In this document: positions 40,142-52,030 of the stretch, one piece after another
Numbering within the stretch: position 1 is the stretch's first letter
Layout of the letters: the number at the start of each line of letters is the position of its first letter
Assembly (NCBI GenBank): GCA_039704465.1
Contig: JASFAU010000011.1
Coordinates: 992,001-1,056,000 of the forward strand
Direction of reading: 5' to 3'
Length of the DNA stretch: 64,000 bases
Source of the DNA: Plasmodiophora brassicae
Taxonomy: Eukaryota > Endomyxa > Phytomyxea > Plasmodiophorida > Plasmodiophoridae
Notes under the pieces: generated by a model
Told to the model about the DNA's origin: nothing
What the model saw: the letters and a program-made list of their open reading frames with translations, nothing else
The model's database searches: none
Position numbers and translations under genes: made by a program

Positions 40142-41649
40142 TCAGACGGTGATGATGTGGCGGGCGTTGCGCTGACGAGGTTTGAACATGGCGACTCGAA
40201 ATGCGCTGTCAAGGGCGCGACCGGTCATGCCAAGCGACCACGCCAATGTCCACCCAGAAGGAGTGATAAAGAACGATTGCGGCCCGGAAATGATCATCAG
40301 CCCGACACAGTATAACAACATTGACAGCGCCATCCCCAATGTGCATGCGGCCAAGCGGCTCAGTATCCGCTGCATTGCGGCACGGCTGTTGTCATCAACA
40401 ACGGCGGCGACCTTCGTCGTGGTAGCACGTGCCGTGCGGAAGAAGCGGAGGGTGGCGACTACCAGGTTGGTGCCCACCGCAATTTGTAAAATCAGGGCGA
40501 TGACACCGACAGGAGCAGCCAACGTGCTGGTAAGGTGATAGGTCGCATAGTATACGCAGCCGAACACGTCACCGATGATGGACGAAGCACAGACGAATCC
40601 GGTCACCCAGACAAAGTCGCCGCGAAGCACGCGCGTCACGATGAACGCGTCCGTGGCGCGTCCATTGACCTCTTGCAGGTGACTGTACCAGACGCGCGCA
40701 GACAGGATCGAACAGACAAAGCTCCAGCCGGTGAATTGCGTCATCATGAACATTGAGAGGCGATCCGGCAGAACGCTGTTACTGAAGAAGCCGCCGACGG
40801 CGTTCATGATCCCGACGCTGGTGGCAGTTAGCACCTCTAACACCAGAACGACGTGTGGCGTAGCAATTTGACGCAACGCTCGGCATAGCCGTTGTCGGGC
40901 ACGCAAATATCGTGCAACGTTGCCGACAGAGGAGGCATCATCAAACATAATCTGCATGTGAATGACGAAGAAATAGGCGGCAGTCAGCCCCGACGCTATC
41001 AGCGTTATACTGGGAATGAATCGAACGAACACTTGGTAGTACCAGGAGTTATACGCGTCAATCCATGCGTTCGGGTCCGGATACACGGTGACGTTCGCGC
41101 CGGCGCTGCCCTGAATGGCATCGAACACTGCCTGCGATGCGGGGCTGAAATCCAGGTACATCATAGCATGCGAACGAGTTCGCGCCCCATGTGTTCCATC
41201 CTGCATGTAAGCGTGCAGGCCCGGGGTCCCAAGTGTGTTTTCTACAGCAGGAACACAGCAAGCGTAAGCGAGCGTCGTGGCTTCGACCAGAGGGCATCGA
41301 TCTTACGGAAAATGATAGCCGCGGCGCCCAACGATAGGTACTTGAGGTAGACGGTTTCGGACGAGCATGTCAGGCTGGCACTGTTGGCCAATAGAACGAC
41401 CTTGCCGTCAACAAGGGTCGCATTGTCGGCAGGGCCTGGGTTGCACATATCCCCAGAGTCGACGGCCAGTGGTCGTGTAACAGGATCGATATTGTCCTGC
41501 GGTTGGGGACCCATGAACAGGCTCATCGCGGGCGTGTTCAGCGACACCCCACGCAGGAGCGCATTCGATGTTCCTGGGAAGGTCATCGATCCGAATATGA
41601 CATCGACGCCCACAACTATGGCGCCAATCGACAGCATCAGGGCCGCCAT
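40142..41649 (-). CDS. PA-domain seven-transmembrane receptor-like protein, copy 3
   Basis: Two exons (41649-41307 and 41241-40142), intron 65 bp (GTAAG...TGTAG) at the same position and phase as in the copies at 12-16 kb; about 480 aa. Signal segment MAALMLSIGAIVVGVDVIFG, PA-like region (DGKVVLLAN, YLSLGAAAIIF), the conserved TFPGTSN, VGPQPQDN-type and YPDPN landmarks, then seven helices. It is clearly more diverged than the tandem pair, so it is an older dispersed paralogue. It diverges from prefoldin 4 (276 bp between ATGs). Ligand unknown. Confidence 0.82.
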
Positions 41650-41924
41650 GCGGCGCGCTGGACCGGCCTTCAACGCTGTCCCAAATGGTTGACGAATGCA
41701 CTAGTTATCTTAGATTGCGTACTTCCCCGCATTAGATCGACGACGAATATTAAGGCAACAGGCGTATTCGGAACTCGTACTCTCTGCCGGTCGTTAACCG
41801 TTAAGTGGGGTCGTTCTGCAGTGTCCGTTTGGGGAGGCTACAGCAGGTCGCACTCTGACCGAAACAGGTTCTACCTCACATTGGGCTGAGCGCGAATGCG
41901 GCGGAGTTGCCGAACAGGTCCGTG

Positions 41925-42464
41925 ATGGCGACGAAGGCGGTATGTCGGACTGGCGCAGCGCAGGTGATTGGTTTGCGCGGGTTTGACGGTGGCGCGATGT
42001 GTGCAGGGGCTGGGTCGCGGCGGCGCCGAGCCGACCAACCCGGATGTGACGTGGGATGACCAGAAGCGCATTAACCGGTTCGGGCAGCTCAATCTGAAGA
42101 TGGACGAGCTGAAGGACCAGCTGAAGAAGCAGAAGGTTGCCGCCCGCGGTCTGGTCTGACACGTCACCCAGCGCTGACCGTCAACTCGCAGGAGAATCTG
42201 GAGAACCTGAACGACGCATCGTCGGCACTGGAGATGGTGATGGACGACAACGACGTCCTCCTGCGGTATGGGTCGGTGTATGTCCAAGGCAGCGAGGACG
42301 CCGGCAACGCGTTCGTCGAACGCCTGCAGGGCAAGTCGCGCGCCGAAATCGCCGACTCCGAGTTGGCGATGGCGGCCATCACCGACGAGATGATGAAGCT
42401 GAAGGCGATCCTGTATGCCAAGTTCGGCAACAGCATCAACCTGGAGACCAACCCGGAGGCCTGA
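41925..42464 (+). CDS. PFD4: Prefoldin subunit 4
   Basis: Three exons (41925-41939, 42007-42135, 42192-42464; introns 67 and 56 bp) give 138 aa, the family length. The first exon is a 15-nt microexon-like start (MATKA). The hallmark segments are VTWDDQKRINRFGQLN at the first coiled coil, a central beta-hairpin region (DNDVLLRYGSVYV; GNAFVERL) and the near-invariant end ILYAKFGNSINLE. It is a beta-type subunit of the hexameric prefoldin chaperone, which passes unfolded actin and tubulin to CCT in the cytosol. It converges on the metallothionein-like gene 63 bp downstream. Confidence 0.95.
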
Positions 42465-42527
42465 GCCGAATACACGAGGGCGCCCCAGTCGCACGACGTA
42501 TTGTATTCCTCGAAATGCAGCGCACGG

Positions 42528-42859
42528 TCACGGTTTCTTCGCCGTCGACGATGCCGCCCGGACGCCCTTCCTGCCACCGTGACACTTGTCGCACTGGCAC
42601 GACGGCCCACATGTGCAATCAGCGGGGCCTGGCTTCGGTGGTTAGTGACCAATCCGTTCCGCCGTACAATGACAGGGCATGCCGGTGCAATCGCATGTCG
42701 ACGACGAAGCCTTTGGTTTCGCGGGACAGCCTGGGCACTGGCACGACGTGCCGCATACGCACGGCCCACCACCTGCGCCGTGCGTCAGGTTGCAATCGAC
42801 GACAGCGACGGCCCCTGGCGGCACTCACTCGTGCAGGTGCACGTCGTCGTCGACGACAC
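42528..42859 (-). CDS. Metallothionein-like Cys-rich protein, 5' end unresolved
   Basis: Exons 42859(or further)-42829, 42772-42668 and 42628-42528; introns 56 and 39 bp. The product has C-x-C clusters throughout: TTTCTCTS, GGPCVCGTSCQCPGCP, STCDCTGMPCHC, PADCTCGPSCQCDKC, then a basic Cys-free tail ending AKKP. Seventeen or so Cys with C-x-C and C-x2-C spacing and almost no aromatic residues fit a metal-thiolate protein binding Cu, Zn or Cd. No ATG was found in frame in the first visible exon, so a further 5' exon must lie upstream. Cys continuity across both introns makes the splicing persuasive. Confidence 0.8.
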
Positions 42860-42984
42860 TACAATATCACCGTTCGTCAGTGCACGGCCAGACGCGCGAC
42901 ACCGCCGACCCGTACTATACTGATATCACTTGCTCAACAGCCGCGTCCTGGTCTCGTCAGCCACCCCTCTGCCTCTCCGCCTGC

Positions 42985-43081
42985 TCCGGCCGCTCGGCGA
43001 ATCGGCCATCGGCGCTTCACCCTGGCCTTTACGTATCAAGTAGGGTACCCGTTCGTGCTGGGGTCTATCCCATTATTTATG
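42985..43081 (+). promoter_or_regulatory. Promoter-like segment duplicated upstream of separase
   Basis: About 90 bp, GGCGAATCGGCCATCGGCGC through CCCATTATTTATG, is repeated at 44480-44570 with about 10 differences. The second copy lies about 70 bp upstream of the separase ATG and ends in a TATTTATG box. This copy has no plus-strand gene just downstream. Confidence 0.6.
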
Positions 43082-43321
43082 TGCGACGTGCGCGGTTGGC
43101 TCATCGCGTCACATGACTGGCTGGTCACGGCTCGCGGTGGTGTGTGTGTTGCCTGGCGGGTGCACCCCACCGAATGATGGTCGAGCTACAGACCGCATTG
43201 GAGCGCTGGCTGGGAGTTCCGACTCCCAATCCGCACGCAACGAACTGTAAATGCACCTCATGACGTCGGGCAGTTGCCGGGCCGGCGTTGCCAGGTTGTA
43301 TATCAGTACGTACGAGCGATG

Positions 43322-44267
43322 CTAGGTAGGGGCCTGCTGGTACGGAGGTGGTGGAGGGTCGGCATCATCTTTGCCATTTCCTGAGTCGTACTCGGGAGGC
43401 GACGGCGAATCACTTGAAACATTATAGCCTTGAATAGCTGCGTCAAGCATGAGTTGCGCCAACGCACGCGGATTGTCAATCGGGTGCCCTGCGTTGATGG
43501 CGGCCCGCAGGACCTGCTCGCCAACCCTAAGAGCTGCTTGATAGCGATTCTGATCATCACATCATCAGCATATCGCCTGATATGACATGTCTGAGTTCTA
43601 CCGCGGAAGTCTGTTGTCGTGCCCTACGCAGCGCACGCATCATGCGCTGCGCGACATAGGCGTGGAGCTGTGCTTGCTCCATATCCTGGATCCTCGTCGT
43701 CGCAGCCCGGGGCACTGCGACGAACGACGCCGACAGTTGGAACCGTGACGTCTTGCTCCGTACACGCCGCACGGCGTGCACACACAGGTCTTGCTGGGGA
43801 ATGGGCCGCAATCCGCATGGACTCCATTTTTTTTGTTCTCTTGCAGGTGCTGTTGTGCCAGCTTGTTGCTTTCCAGCTGGCGTAATATTATTACACCCAG
43901 GAATACACGTGGACCGCGTCGGTCAGGACGTGTACGTAGACTTCGTCGCAGGTCGCTGCCTAGTACGTGGCGGCAATAGATCATGCCCGTGCCTGCAACG
44001 TACAGCGCTTCATGTTTGCGTTCGGCCGTGCGCAAGACGTCAAAGCAGTGCGTTGTCACGTTGGCGGCATTGTTCAGGCGACAGCGTGCTGACAGTGTGG
44101 TCGTCGGCGGCGGCCAAGGCGATTTACAGGCTTCATGGATGCGATCACAACGCGCGCGGCGGGTCGTGCAGGCGTTTCTGGACACGATTGATACCGGCCC
44201 CGGTCAGGATGGCGAGGAAGGCACCGAGCACGAGCGGGATCCCGTAGCGCGCGGTGGTCATTGTCAT
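43322..44267 (-). CDS. Membrane-anchored orphan protein with PPPPPY tail, 214 aa
   Basis: Five exons (44267-44195, 44088-44000, 43959-43897, 43793-43602, 43549-43322; introns 106, 40, 103 and 52 bp) all join in phase. The N-terminus is a signal anchor (YGIPLVLGAFLAILTGA). Then come DVLRTAERKHEALY, a beta-rich piece CDEVYVHVLTDAVHVYSW, a basic helix region (MEQAQLHAYVAQRMMRALRR; YQAALRVGEQVLRAAINAG) and an acidic Pro-rich end with PPPPPYQQAP, a possible WW or SH3 ligand. It shares a 369-bp divergent promoter with separase. No family recognised. Exons 4-5 are the surest; exons 1-3 are less so. Confidence 0.6.
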
Positions 44268-44479
44268 CACCTCTGGACGTCGTCTCGTCCAGGGCCGCTC
44301 TCACTCATCGTGAATGCCAGGAATAGGAGCGGTGGCGCGCGACGACGACCCTGCCTCGTCGAGAACATCGGCAACGTCTCGGGTGAGACCGCGGGAGGTC
44401 CGGTCGGGTCGGCGTTCGGCAGGAAAAGCTGGACGAGGTCGCGCGGCAACGCAGAAAGAGCTCCGCCCGCTCTGGGTGC

Positions 44480-44570
44480 TCGGCGAATCGGCCATCGGCG
44501 CTTCACCGTGACCTTTACGTATCCAGTAGGGTATCCGTTCGTGCTGGGGTCATATCCCACTATTTATGTT
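44480..44570 (+). promoter_or_regulatory. Separase core promoter, second copy of the repeated segment
   Basis: Same about 90-bp segment as 42985-43081. It ends CCCACTATTTATG, a TATA-like box about 70 bp before the separase ATG at 44637. Confidence 0.55.
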
Positions 44571-44636
44571 GCGCCTGCTGGAAGTGGGGCGCCGCGCTGC
44601 GTGACGTTGCGCGCCATTGTTGGTTTCGGTCGGGGC

Positions 44637-47600
44637 ATGGTCACAACATGCACGAGGAAGCCGCCGTCGCGCGCCGTCCTGCTGGGGCTGCTGACCCGCG
44701 CGGGCGTACCCGAGTCGGATGCCGCCGATGCGGTCGCCGCCTGCGCCGGCGACGCGTCGCTGCTGTTGGCCTGCGCCAAGGTCGTGGCCGGTAGGTGCCC
44801 CGCCCGTCGACGGGTCGGCAGTGGTCAACGTGTATGCAGATGGGCGCAGCGTTCGATTTAGGGCGGGATTCAGGGCGCTGTCGGAATTGTACTCAGTTCG
44901 CGACCGGCTAAACGGCGGCCCGTTGGCGCTATTCCAACTGCACGGGCAGATGCTGAGCCGATTGTCGAGGGCCGCATCGGACAAGGCGCTGGAGGCCGAA
45001 CAGGCCCGTGATCTGCTGGGCCTGCTGCCGGTGAACGCACGCGATGCCGATCTACTACTTCTGGTCGGGTGCCACCTCGTTTATGTGTTCAGCGCATGCC
45101 AGTAATGTGTCGTTGCGTTGTAGGCGAAATTGCACATCCGCGCGCGTTGCTCGCTGGTGAACGCTGCGCCCGAATCGGTCGATGTCGACGAGTTCGAGTC
45201 CGGCGGCCTGCGTTGGGCATCACGGCTTCCAGCGGGTGATTCCGGTGACGAACCCCCTGTTAAGCAGCACGTTAACTGGGTGCTGACATGGGTTGCTAAC
45301 ACAGATCGTTCCTTGCTTGCGCTGCACAGCTCGGCGTATAGTGCCGCGTCCGTCTGTACTGGCGACCGGCGTTGGCAGTGGCGGTTGTGCTCGCTGAGAC
45401 TGCTGGTACGCTGCAACCAGGACGACGAATCCGAGCGCTTCACGCGATGCCTGTTCAAGGCATTGGAGGGCCAGGATGACGGTCGTCAGAACGAAGTGTT
45501 CGTTGCTCTGTTGAATGTGGTCGACCAGATCGGGCATGATCAGTGTGTCACGTCGTCCCTGAAATGGTTGTACCGCGCCGTACGACTCGCCTGCATCCGA
45601 TCCGATCGAAACACTCTACGACGGTTGCTCGGCGTCATCGATTCGATTTCCAGGCGAGACCCGACCCTGCAGGAGCTCGCGTCCTGGTGGCGAATTCTGG
45701 CCCGGGAAGGCGTGTCGGCCGCGCTTGCGGCATCATCCCGTGCTCTATCGATGTCCCACGAATCGGACAGTGTCGCGCTCGAGTCGTTCCGACTAGGAAT
45801 GGACATTGTTCGTCGACAATTCCTTGCTGTCAACGCGGGCGACTGCTCTACTGGAATGGCCCTGATTTCTCTGGTCGACCAGAACCCTGATTTGGCGTCG
45901 CACTTCTCCATCCTGTTTGAGAAGAGCTCCGACGCTCTGTCCAACCTGGAATATTTGATTCGATGCTTTCAGTGCTCGTTTCATGTTGCCACGTGTGCAA
46001 TTGAAAGGCAGGTGTGCGCCCACATCTCTCGCTTCACCTGCACTGACGCAGCGTTGGTACAGGATTGTGTCCCTCGTTCGCCTTGGTCAAACCCTTCTGC
46101 AACGGACAGCATGCTCCACAGCAAGTCGGGGCATTCTGATCGGGACCCTGTACAACGCGTGCGTGCTGATTTACAATCAGGCCGAGCACTTGCCGAGGGC
46201 CCGCGTGGTAGTGTCGCCTGGTCAACGCTTTGTTGGCAGTCGCGGTCTGATACTGCTCCCTGTAGCTACTGGAGAACACGTTGTCGTTCCTCGTTCTGCA
46301 CGACGATGACCCTGTCCGATTCGGGAAATGCCTTGACATGCTGACGACGATCCATGTTCGCCAAGGTCCCCCAGCGGCAATTGCTCGTCGTACGCGCTGC
46401 TCTGACATGCATTGCAGGTGCCCCCGATCCCTTCGTGCATTTCCGTGGGTATTTCCGTCAGTGTGCCGCGGTTGGCGATCAGGATCGCAGGCAAACCTTC
46501 CTCGAATCCGCCATTCACTCCTACGTTAAACACCAGCATCGGCTGGGCTCGGACCACAACGCGACGGTATGTCGTTGGTGGGTCGTGTTGGCACACGTTT
46601 AACAACTAACGACCCCTCAGGGGACCGCGGCTGATTTGCTCGACTCGGAAGAAACAGCAGACGACCTGCGCCTGCTGGTCCTGGAGCTGGAGCTGGACGT
46701 GTACGGGTCGTACCCTTCTGGCAGTCTCAAGCATGCAAAGATCTGCACACTGGAGCGGTTCGTGCAGCTTAGACCTGGAAGGTCCACTCTGGTATGCAAA
46801 TTCCATTGACATCGCTGATGAATATGTCTATGCAGAGGGAAACGCTTCGACCTGGTTGCCCTTTTACGAAACGTGCAGCGTTTCGATGACGCCAAGCGCC
46901 ACGTGATGAGCGTGCTTGACACGTGTCGGGACAAGGACACGCAAGCACAGTGTTATGTGTGGCTGGCCCAGCTTGAAGTCGACCAGTCGCACGACCTGCT
47001 GTCGGTAGCGCGTTCTCAAGAGCTACTGGGTATGTGTTTTTAACGAGTGCTCGCAGGCGTTGTTTGCTGATGATGGTGACTATGCGCAGATAAAGCGCTG
47101 AACCTACGTGTGTGTGAAGCGATCCCGCCTGTGCCAACCTGTCTCCGGTCTCTGGTCTCTGAGATCGCCCGGTCGTTGCAATCGTCGTCATTGCCCATCG
47201 AACTGACGGTGCCCATGAACGATCTGGACGTTGCACTGGCGCTTGAAGCGCAATGCACACGTAAAGCCTATGTCCCGCTAGCTCAGACATGCCTGCTTCT
47301 CCTACGTCAACGCCCAATTGTCTCACCGCTTGTCATCGACGTTGTCCGGGATCTATGTGGCCTGCTGCCCATTGCCAGTCTTCCATGTACCGACTCGACG
47401 CTTACAGCCATACGTTTGCGCCAGCTATGCTGTTCGAGGAATATATCGGGGCTGACATCGGCTGTGTGCGAAACCGACGCCGATCGCGCTCAACGTGCGT
47501 CCTCCATCGCCGAGGTACACTGTTTCAATGGTGATCTCATTGACGCCCTGGTTGCGTCTGAAGCCGCTGTGAGGTTCGAATACCGGGCTTCGGGCGAACC

Positions 47601-50366
47601 GCCCATCTCCCGACTGCCACAGAGGCTGTTCCATCATGGCATGCTTCTCGAAATGGCCGGGTTCCACGTGCAGGCCCATTACTACCTCAGGCAGTGTGTC
47701 GAATCTGCCGATTCCTTATCCGCACACGATTGTCGGTTCCTGGGCCGATGGGGCCTGGCTCGAATTGCCCAGCGTCGCAAGAACGCCGCCGAAGCATCTG
47801 ACCTGCTGGCTCAGTTGTCAGAAACGTCCAGCACGTTGGATTTAGGTTTCGCTGCTGAATACCTTCGTTGCTTGGAGTGTGTGGATTCGCCGGCGACCTT
47901 CTCTGTTCCTTCACGGGACTCGCTACGTAAAGGTATGTCCAACGATTCCTGCAAATGCTGGTCGCTCACAGAGTCCACTGCAGGTCCCGCGTTCCTGATA
48001 TCGTGCATGTTCCATCGGCTCTGCGACACGTGTCAGGGCGCTCCCCAGTCTGGTATCGATGAGCTTCGCGGGTTGGCCTACGACGACCAGCTTAGTGCCA
48101 TTGCCCGTTGCTGGGCTTTCACGCTGCTCGCCAAGGTTGCTTTGCTGAAGACGGACACGACCACTTGGACGCGTGCTGAACAACCTTCTAAAGCGCTTCA
48201 AGAAGCCCGGCTGTACCTTGGCCAGGCGTGGCAACTGAGCTGGAACGCTCCTGTTCGTGACAACGCGTGCCCCTCTCTGCGAACGCAACGTATGACTGAC
48301 ATTTCTGGGCGTATAGGTTCCCGACCTCAGAAGGACGCTGTCGTCGCTGACGACGAACGCGTATGGTATCACCGATCCCATCGTGGCAGCGTTCGCATTG
48401 TCATCAGGTACCTGTGGGTTGTTGTCATCCTTGTAGTTGCCGACTGGTTCTCGCAGGGATGGCGGTTACTGCTCAGACCGAGGTGGTGCTGGATGGCCGA
48501 TCGTTCGAGGACAACGCCTTGGAGACCCAGTTCGCTCGGCTCGCTCTTGCACCGACCACCCTGCGTTCGCAAGCAGCCAAGCTGCAGTCGTCTTGCATCG
48601 ATCGGCTGCCGGCCCAGTGGACCGTCGTCATGGTCAAACTCGACGGCGACCATCTGGTCCTGTGCACGATGCGACGCAAGCAAACGCCGCTCATCGTTCG
48701 CAGAGACGTCGGCAGCGCCCGCGACCTGCTTTCGCGTTTCGACGAGATCATCTCGGAGAGCCACGAATCGATGAAGGCATCCGCCGAGACAGCTGAACAG
48801 CGTCGTGGGTGGTGGTCAGCTCGCATTCGCCTCGACCGGCAACTCAACGATCTGCTCGTCGACCTGGAACGCGATTGGATATCCTTCTTGAAGGGATGCT
48901 TCCTCGACGCTGTCGACGACCACGTTGTCTCTGGTATCGCTGAGCGATTCTCGATCGTCGATCAGCGCGACATCGCGTTGCTCCATGTCGTGATTCGCGG
49001 CTCTCGGCTTTTAACATCCAAGCAGCTTGAGGAGGCTGTTGCGTACCTGGGCGTGGACGAATCGCTCGTCTCAGTCATCAGGGGGCTCCAGTTTGGCACC
49101 GATAATCTCGCACCGACTGTCCTGATACTTGACTCGTCCGTTCAGCATCTTCCCTGGGAGAGCCTCCCGATGCTGGCTGACCGGCCCGTCGCCCGCCTCC
49201 CGTGTCTGTCGCTGCTGGTCCAGCGCCTCGGACGAAGCGACTTCACGGTCGACTCCTCACTGTCGTTCTACGTCCTGAACCCGTCCAGCAACCTGCCGCA
49301 GACCCAGGCCCGCTTGGAGCCCGAATTCAAACAACGCCCCGGGTGGCAAGGTCTGGTTGGCGTCCCTCCTACCCCGGACCAGCTTCGTGACGCGCTGTCC
49401 ACCTACGATTTGTTCCTGTACTGTGGCCATTCAGCGGGGGAGCAGTACCTTCCTGCCGCACAGATTCGCAAGCACCAGGTCGGGGCGTGTCGTCACGCTG
49501 CTGGTACCGACACCTGACAAATAGGTTGACAGGTGCGTTCGGCGTCGCTGCTGCTCGGCTGTAGTAGCGGCTTGCTTCGTGGCGCTGGCGAATACGAACC
49601 TCGCGGCATGTGCCTCGCGTACCTGCAAGCTGGGTGCCCTGTCGTCCTCGGCAACCTGTGGGATGTCACCGACGTCGACATTGACCGGTTCAGCCAGGCC
49701 CTGCTGCATAGCTGGCTCGACGAACCCGCCGCCGACAGAGGTCGCCTGTCGCGTTGTCCTGAACGCGTCACCCGCCGTGCTGACTGTCCGCCTGTGTCAG
49801 ATCTGTGTGCCTCCGTGTCCAGCGCCCGGCGCGTCTGCAAGCTGAAGAGCCTGGTCGGCGCGTCCCCCGTCTGCTATGGCATCCCTGTTCGAACGCGGAA
49901 CGCGCCAGCGCGACCTGCGCCCTGCTCGCCATCGAAACTCCCAATGTCCCTGTCGATTCCACTGACGCCACCGCCGCGCCAGATCGACGGTCTTGTGCCG
50001 TCCCCACTTCCAGGCGCTTCCTCAGCGCGACATCCCGCCGCCAAAGCGTTTGCCATTCCGCTGGTGGCGCCCACTGAGCCTACAGCAGCAGCGACTCCCG
50101 CCAGACCACGTCGACGGCTCGTTATGGTTTCCGAGAACGAACCGCCATCCGATGCAAAGCCGACGACAACGCCTGGAAAGCCTCGCCGGCGGGACGCGCC
50201 CGCGTCGGCGGCGAAGACCCCGCGTCGAGTGCGACGCCCGCTGGACGAAGCACCGGCAACGCCTTCGAACCCGCTGATCACGCCGCGTACAACGCGAAGT
50301 CAGTCGCGCCTGCAGACCCCACTGCCAGCCGCAACGCCCCGATCGTTGCGGCAACGTCGGCCCTGA
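44637..50366 (+). CDS. ESP1: Separase (sister-chromatid cohesion protease, C50)
   Basis: Fourteen exons: 44637-44790, 44840-45063, 45124-46011, 46052-46207, 46266-46365, 46418-46566, 46621-46781, 46836-47029, 47090-47932, 47984-48252, 48317-48407, 48457-49478, 49533-49740, 49801-50366; total 1674 aa with every phase consistent. The long N-terminal part is helical, TPR-like. The C50 catalytic domain has the substrate-fold landmark HLPWESLP, catalytic His in YCGHSAGEQY (49428) and catalytic Cys in LLLGCSSG (49560), followed by YLQAGCPVVLGNLWDVTDVD and GASPVCYGIPV. Separase cleaves cohesin at anaphase and is held by securin until then. A basic Ser/Thr-Pro tail of about 150 residues follows the protease domain and may be a regulatory site. 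Exon ends in the N-terminal third are the least certain. Confidence 0.93.
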
Positions 50367-50386
50367 TCGCCCCCGGCACCTATTAT

Positions 50387-51778
50387 ATGCACCGTTGTTT
50401 ATACGTACCGAACGTCGTCTTCGTTGGTTCGTCGTCCCGTGCCCACGTTGTCCGGCACGATCGCGGACGGTACGACGGGTCGCCGCCCATTAGCGGTATG
50501 GCGGATGGCAGAACCGGGGACAACGAAGGCGTTGTGCTGCGGAACGCGCCGGTTGGCGCCAAGGAGGTCGCCTGCCAGCGGTTCACCGTCTACCGGTACG
50601 AGCCGCCGTTTCTCACCGAATCGCCTGTGCGATGCGCCGGGCGCCTGCGACCGTGCCTGTGGACCATCAACCCCGACCGGTCGGTCACGATGGACGACCC
50701 GTCCGACAGGAGCCTGTCGACCACCAGGTTCCTGTCGTCGATTGTCGACGTCTGGGTGGACAGGAACTCGCCGAGCCTGCTGCGCGTAACGCATGCGATG
50801 CGAACGATCGACGCGCGGGCTGGGGACTCATGCTGGGCCGTTAGGTTCAGTTCGAGTCGGACCCGCTGGACTTCATGGCGATCCCCATCTACTTTACCGA
50901 GGAACGCGAGCGCCTGATCCAGGCCATGGCCATCAAGGAGCGCAAACTGACTCGCGAGTACCTGGCGCGGAGGACGCTCAGCCTCTCCCCGGCAGGGCCC
51001 ACACTGATCGGTGCCGCCTTCCAGACTACTGACTGCCCCGTTTCAGCTGATGGCACAGATCCGCGAGCATACGATGAAGAAGGAGGAGTCGCGGAAGCAG
51101 TTGCTGTCCATCACCACCGCAGAAGATGTGCCGTCGAAGGCGTCTCCAGGGACGTCACCAAGGCTGACGACAAGGGCCGAACCTCCGGTAGCGACGCCCT
51201 TGTCATCACCATCCGCCCCGTACAAGGATACGCCCGACATCGACCTGGTCCGCGACGCCAACAACAACGTAACGTCGCTGGGCGTGTCATGTGGTGTCCC
51301 TCTGACACAACTCGGCAAACAGGTCGTCATCATCGTCCAGGGGTACCTCGAGAAGCCCATCCGGTCGAAAAGTTTTTTCGCCAAAGCATTCTCCACGGTC
51401 GATTCACCCGAAGGCTGTCTCCGTCTGTGATCTGACGAGTTGCCGCTGCAGAAAGAGCACCGTCGGTGGTTCCGGTTGCATCAGGTACCAGGCCTGTTGC
51501 GCGCAGCGTGATTCGCGAGTCTGAGATCGGCGTTGCGACTTCCTTAGGCAAAATCGGGCCAGGGCGGGTTGCTGCAGTGGAGCGATGAGGAGAACGGCCC
51601 GAAATGGAAATCGGTGGTGGTGACCGGCCTGGACCCGGTCGGCAACGACCCACTCCAGCTGCAGTTCCGGACGGCGGCCGCCCCCGACCCCATCTTCACC
51701 GTCCGCGCCGCCACCGTCAAGGACGCCTTCATCTGGAGAACGTCCTGCACCGTCCTCAATAAAAAGCAGCCCGCCTGA
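50387..51778 (+). CDS. Unidentified multi-exon gene
   Basis: Likely exons: 50387 (or ATG 50498)-50785; 50851 to about 51030; about 51048-51400; about 51580-51778. The first junction (65-bp intron, GTAACG...TTCAG) is clean; the others are unresolved in phase. Readable pieces: FTVYRYEPPFLTESPV and LRPCLWTINPDRSVTMDD in exon 1; FESDPLDFMAIPIYFTEE and IKERKLTREYLARRTLSL in exon 2; VTSLGVSCGVPLTQLGKQVV in exon 3; and GPKWKSVVVTGLDPVGNDPL to TVLNKKQPA at the end. Beta-rich halves around a Ser/Pro linker could be a DNA-binding or adaptor protein, but I do not recognise it. It follows separase by 20 bp. Confidence 0.5.
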
Positions 51779-52030
51779 TGGTGCAGCTCCTTGTTAACGG
51801 GGGGCAGTTGCAGTTCACGGCCACGGAGAGCGTTGCAGTTGCCACGGGCGTATTGCAGCTCACAGCAGTCGCACGTGCGCTGCAGCTGCCACTGGCGTAT
51901 TGCAGCTCACAGCCACCACGGGGCCACTGTTGCAGTTCCCACAGTGGGGCCGGGCACCATCGCAGCAAGCGCCTATGCTGCCTGGGGCTGGCGTTGCTCA
52001 CAAAGCGCGGCGGACTGCGCGGGGCGGCCC

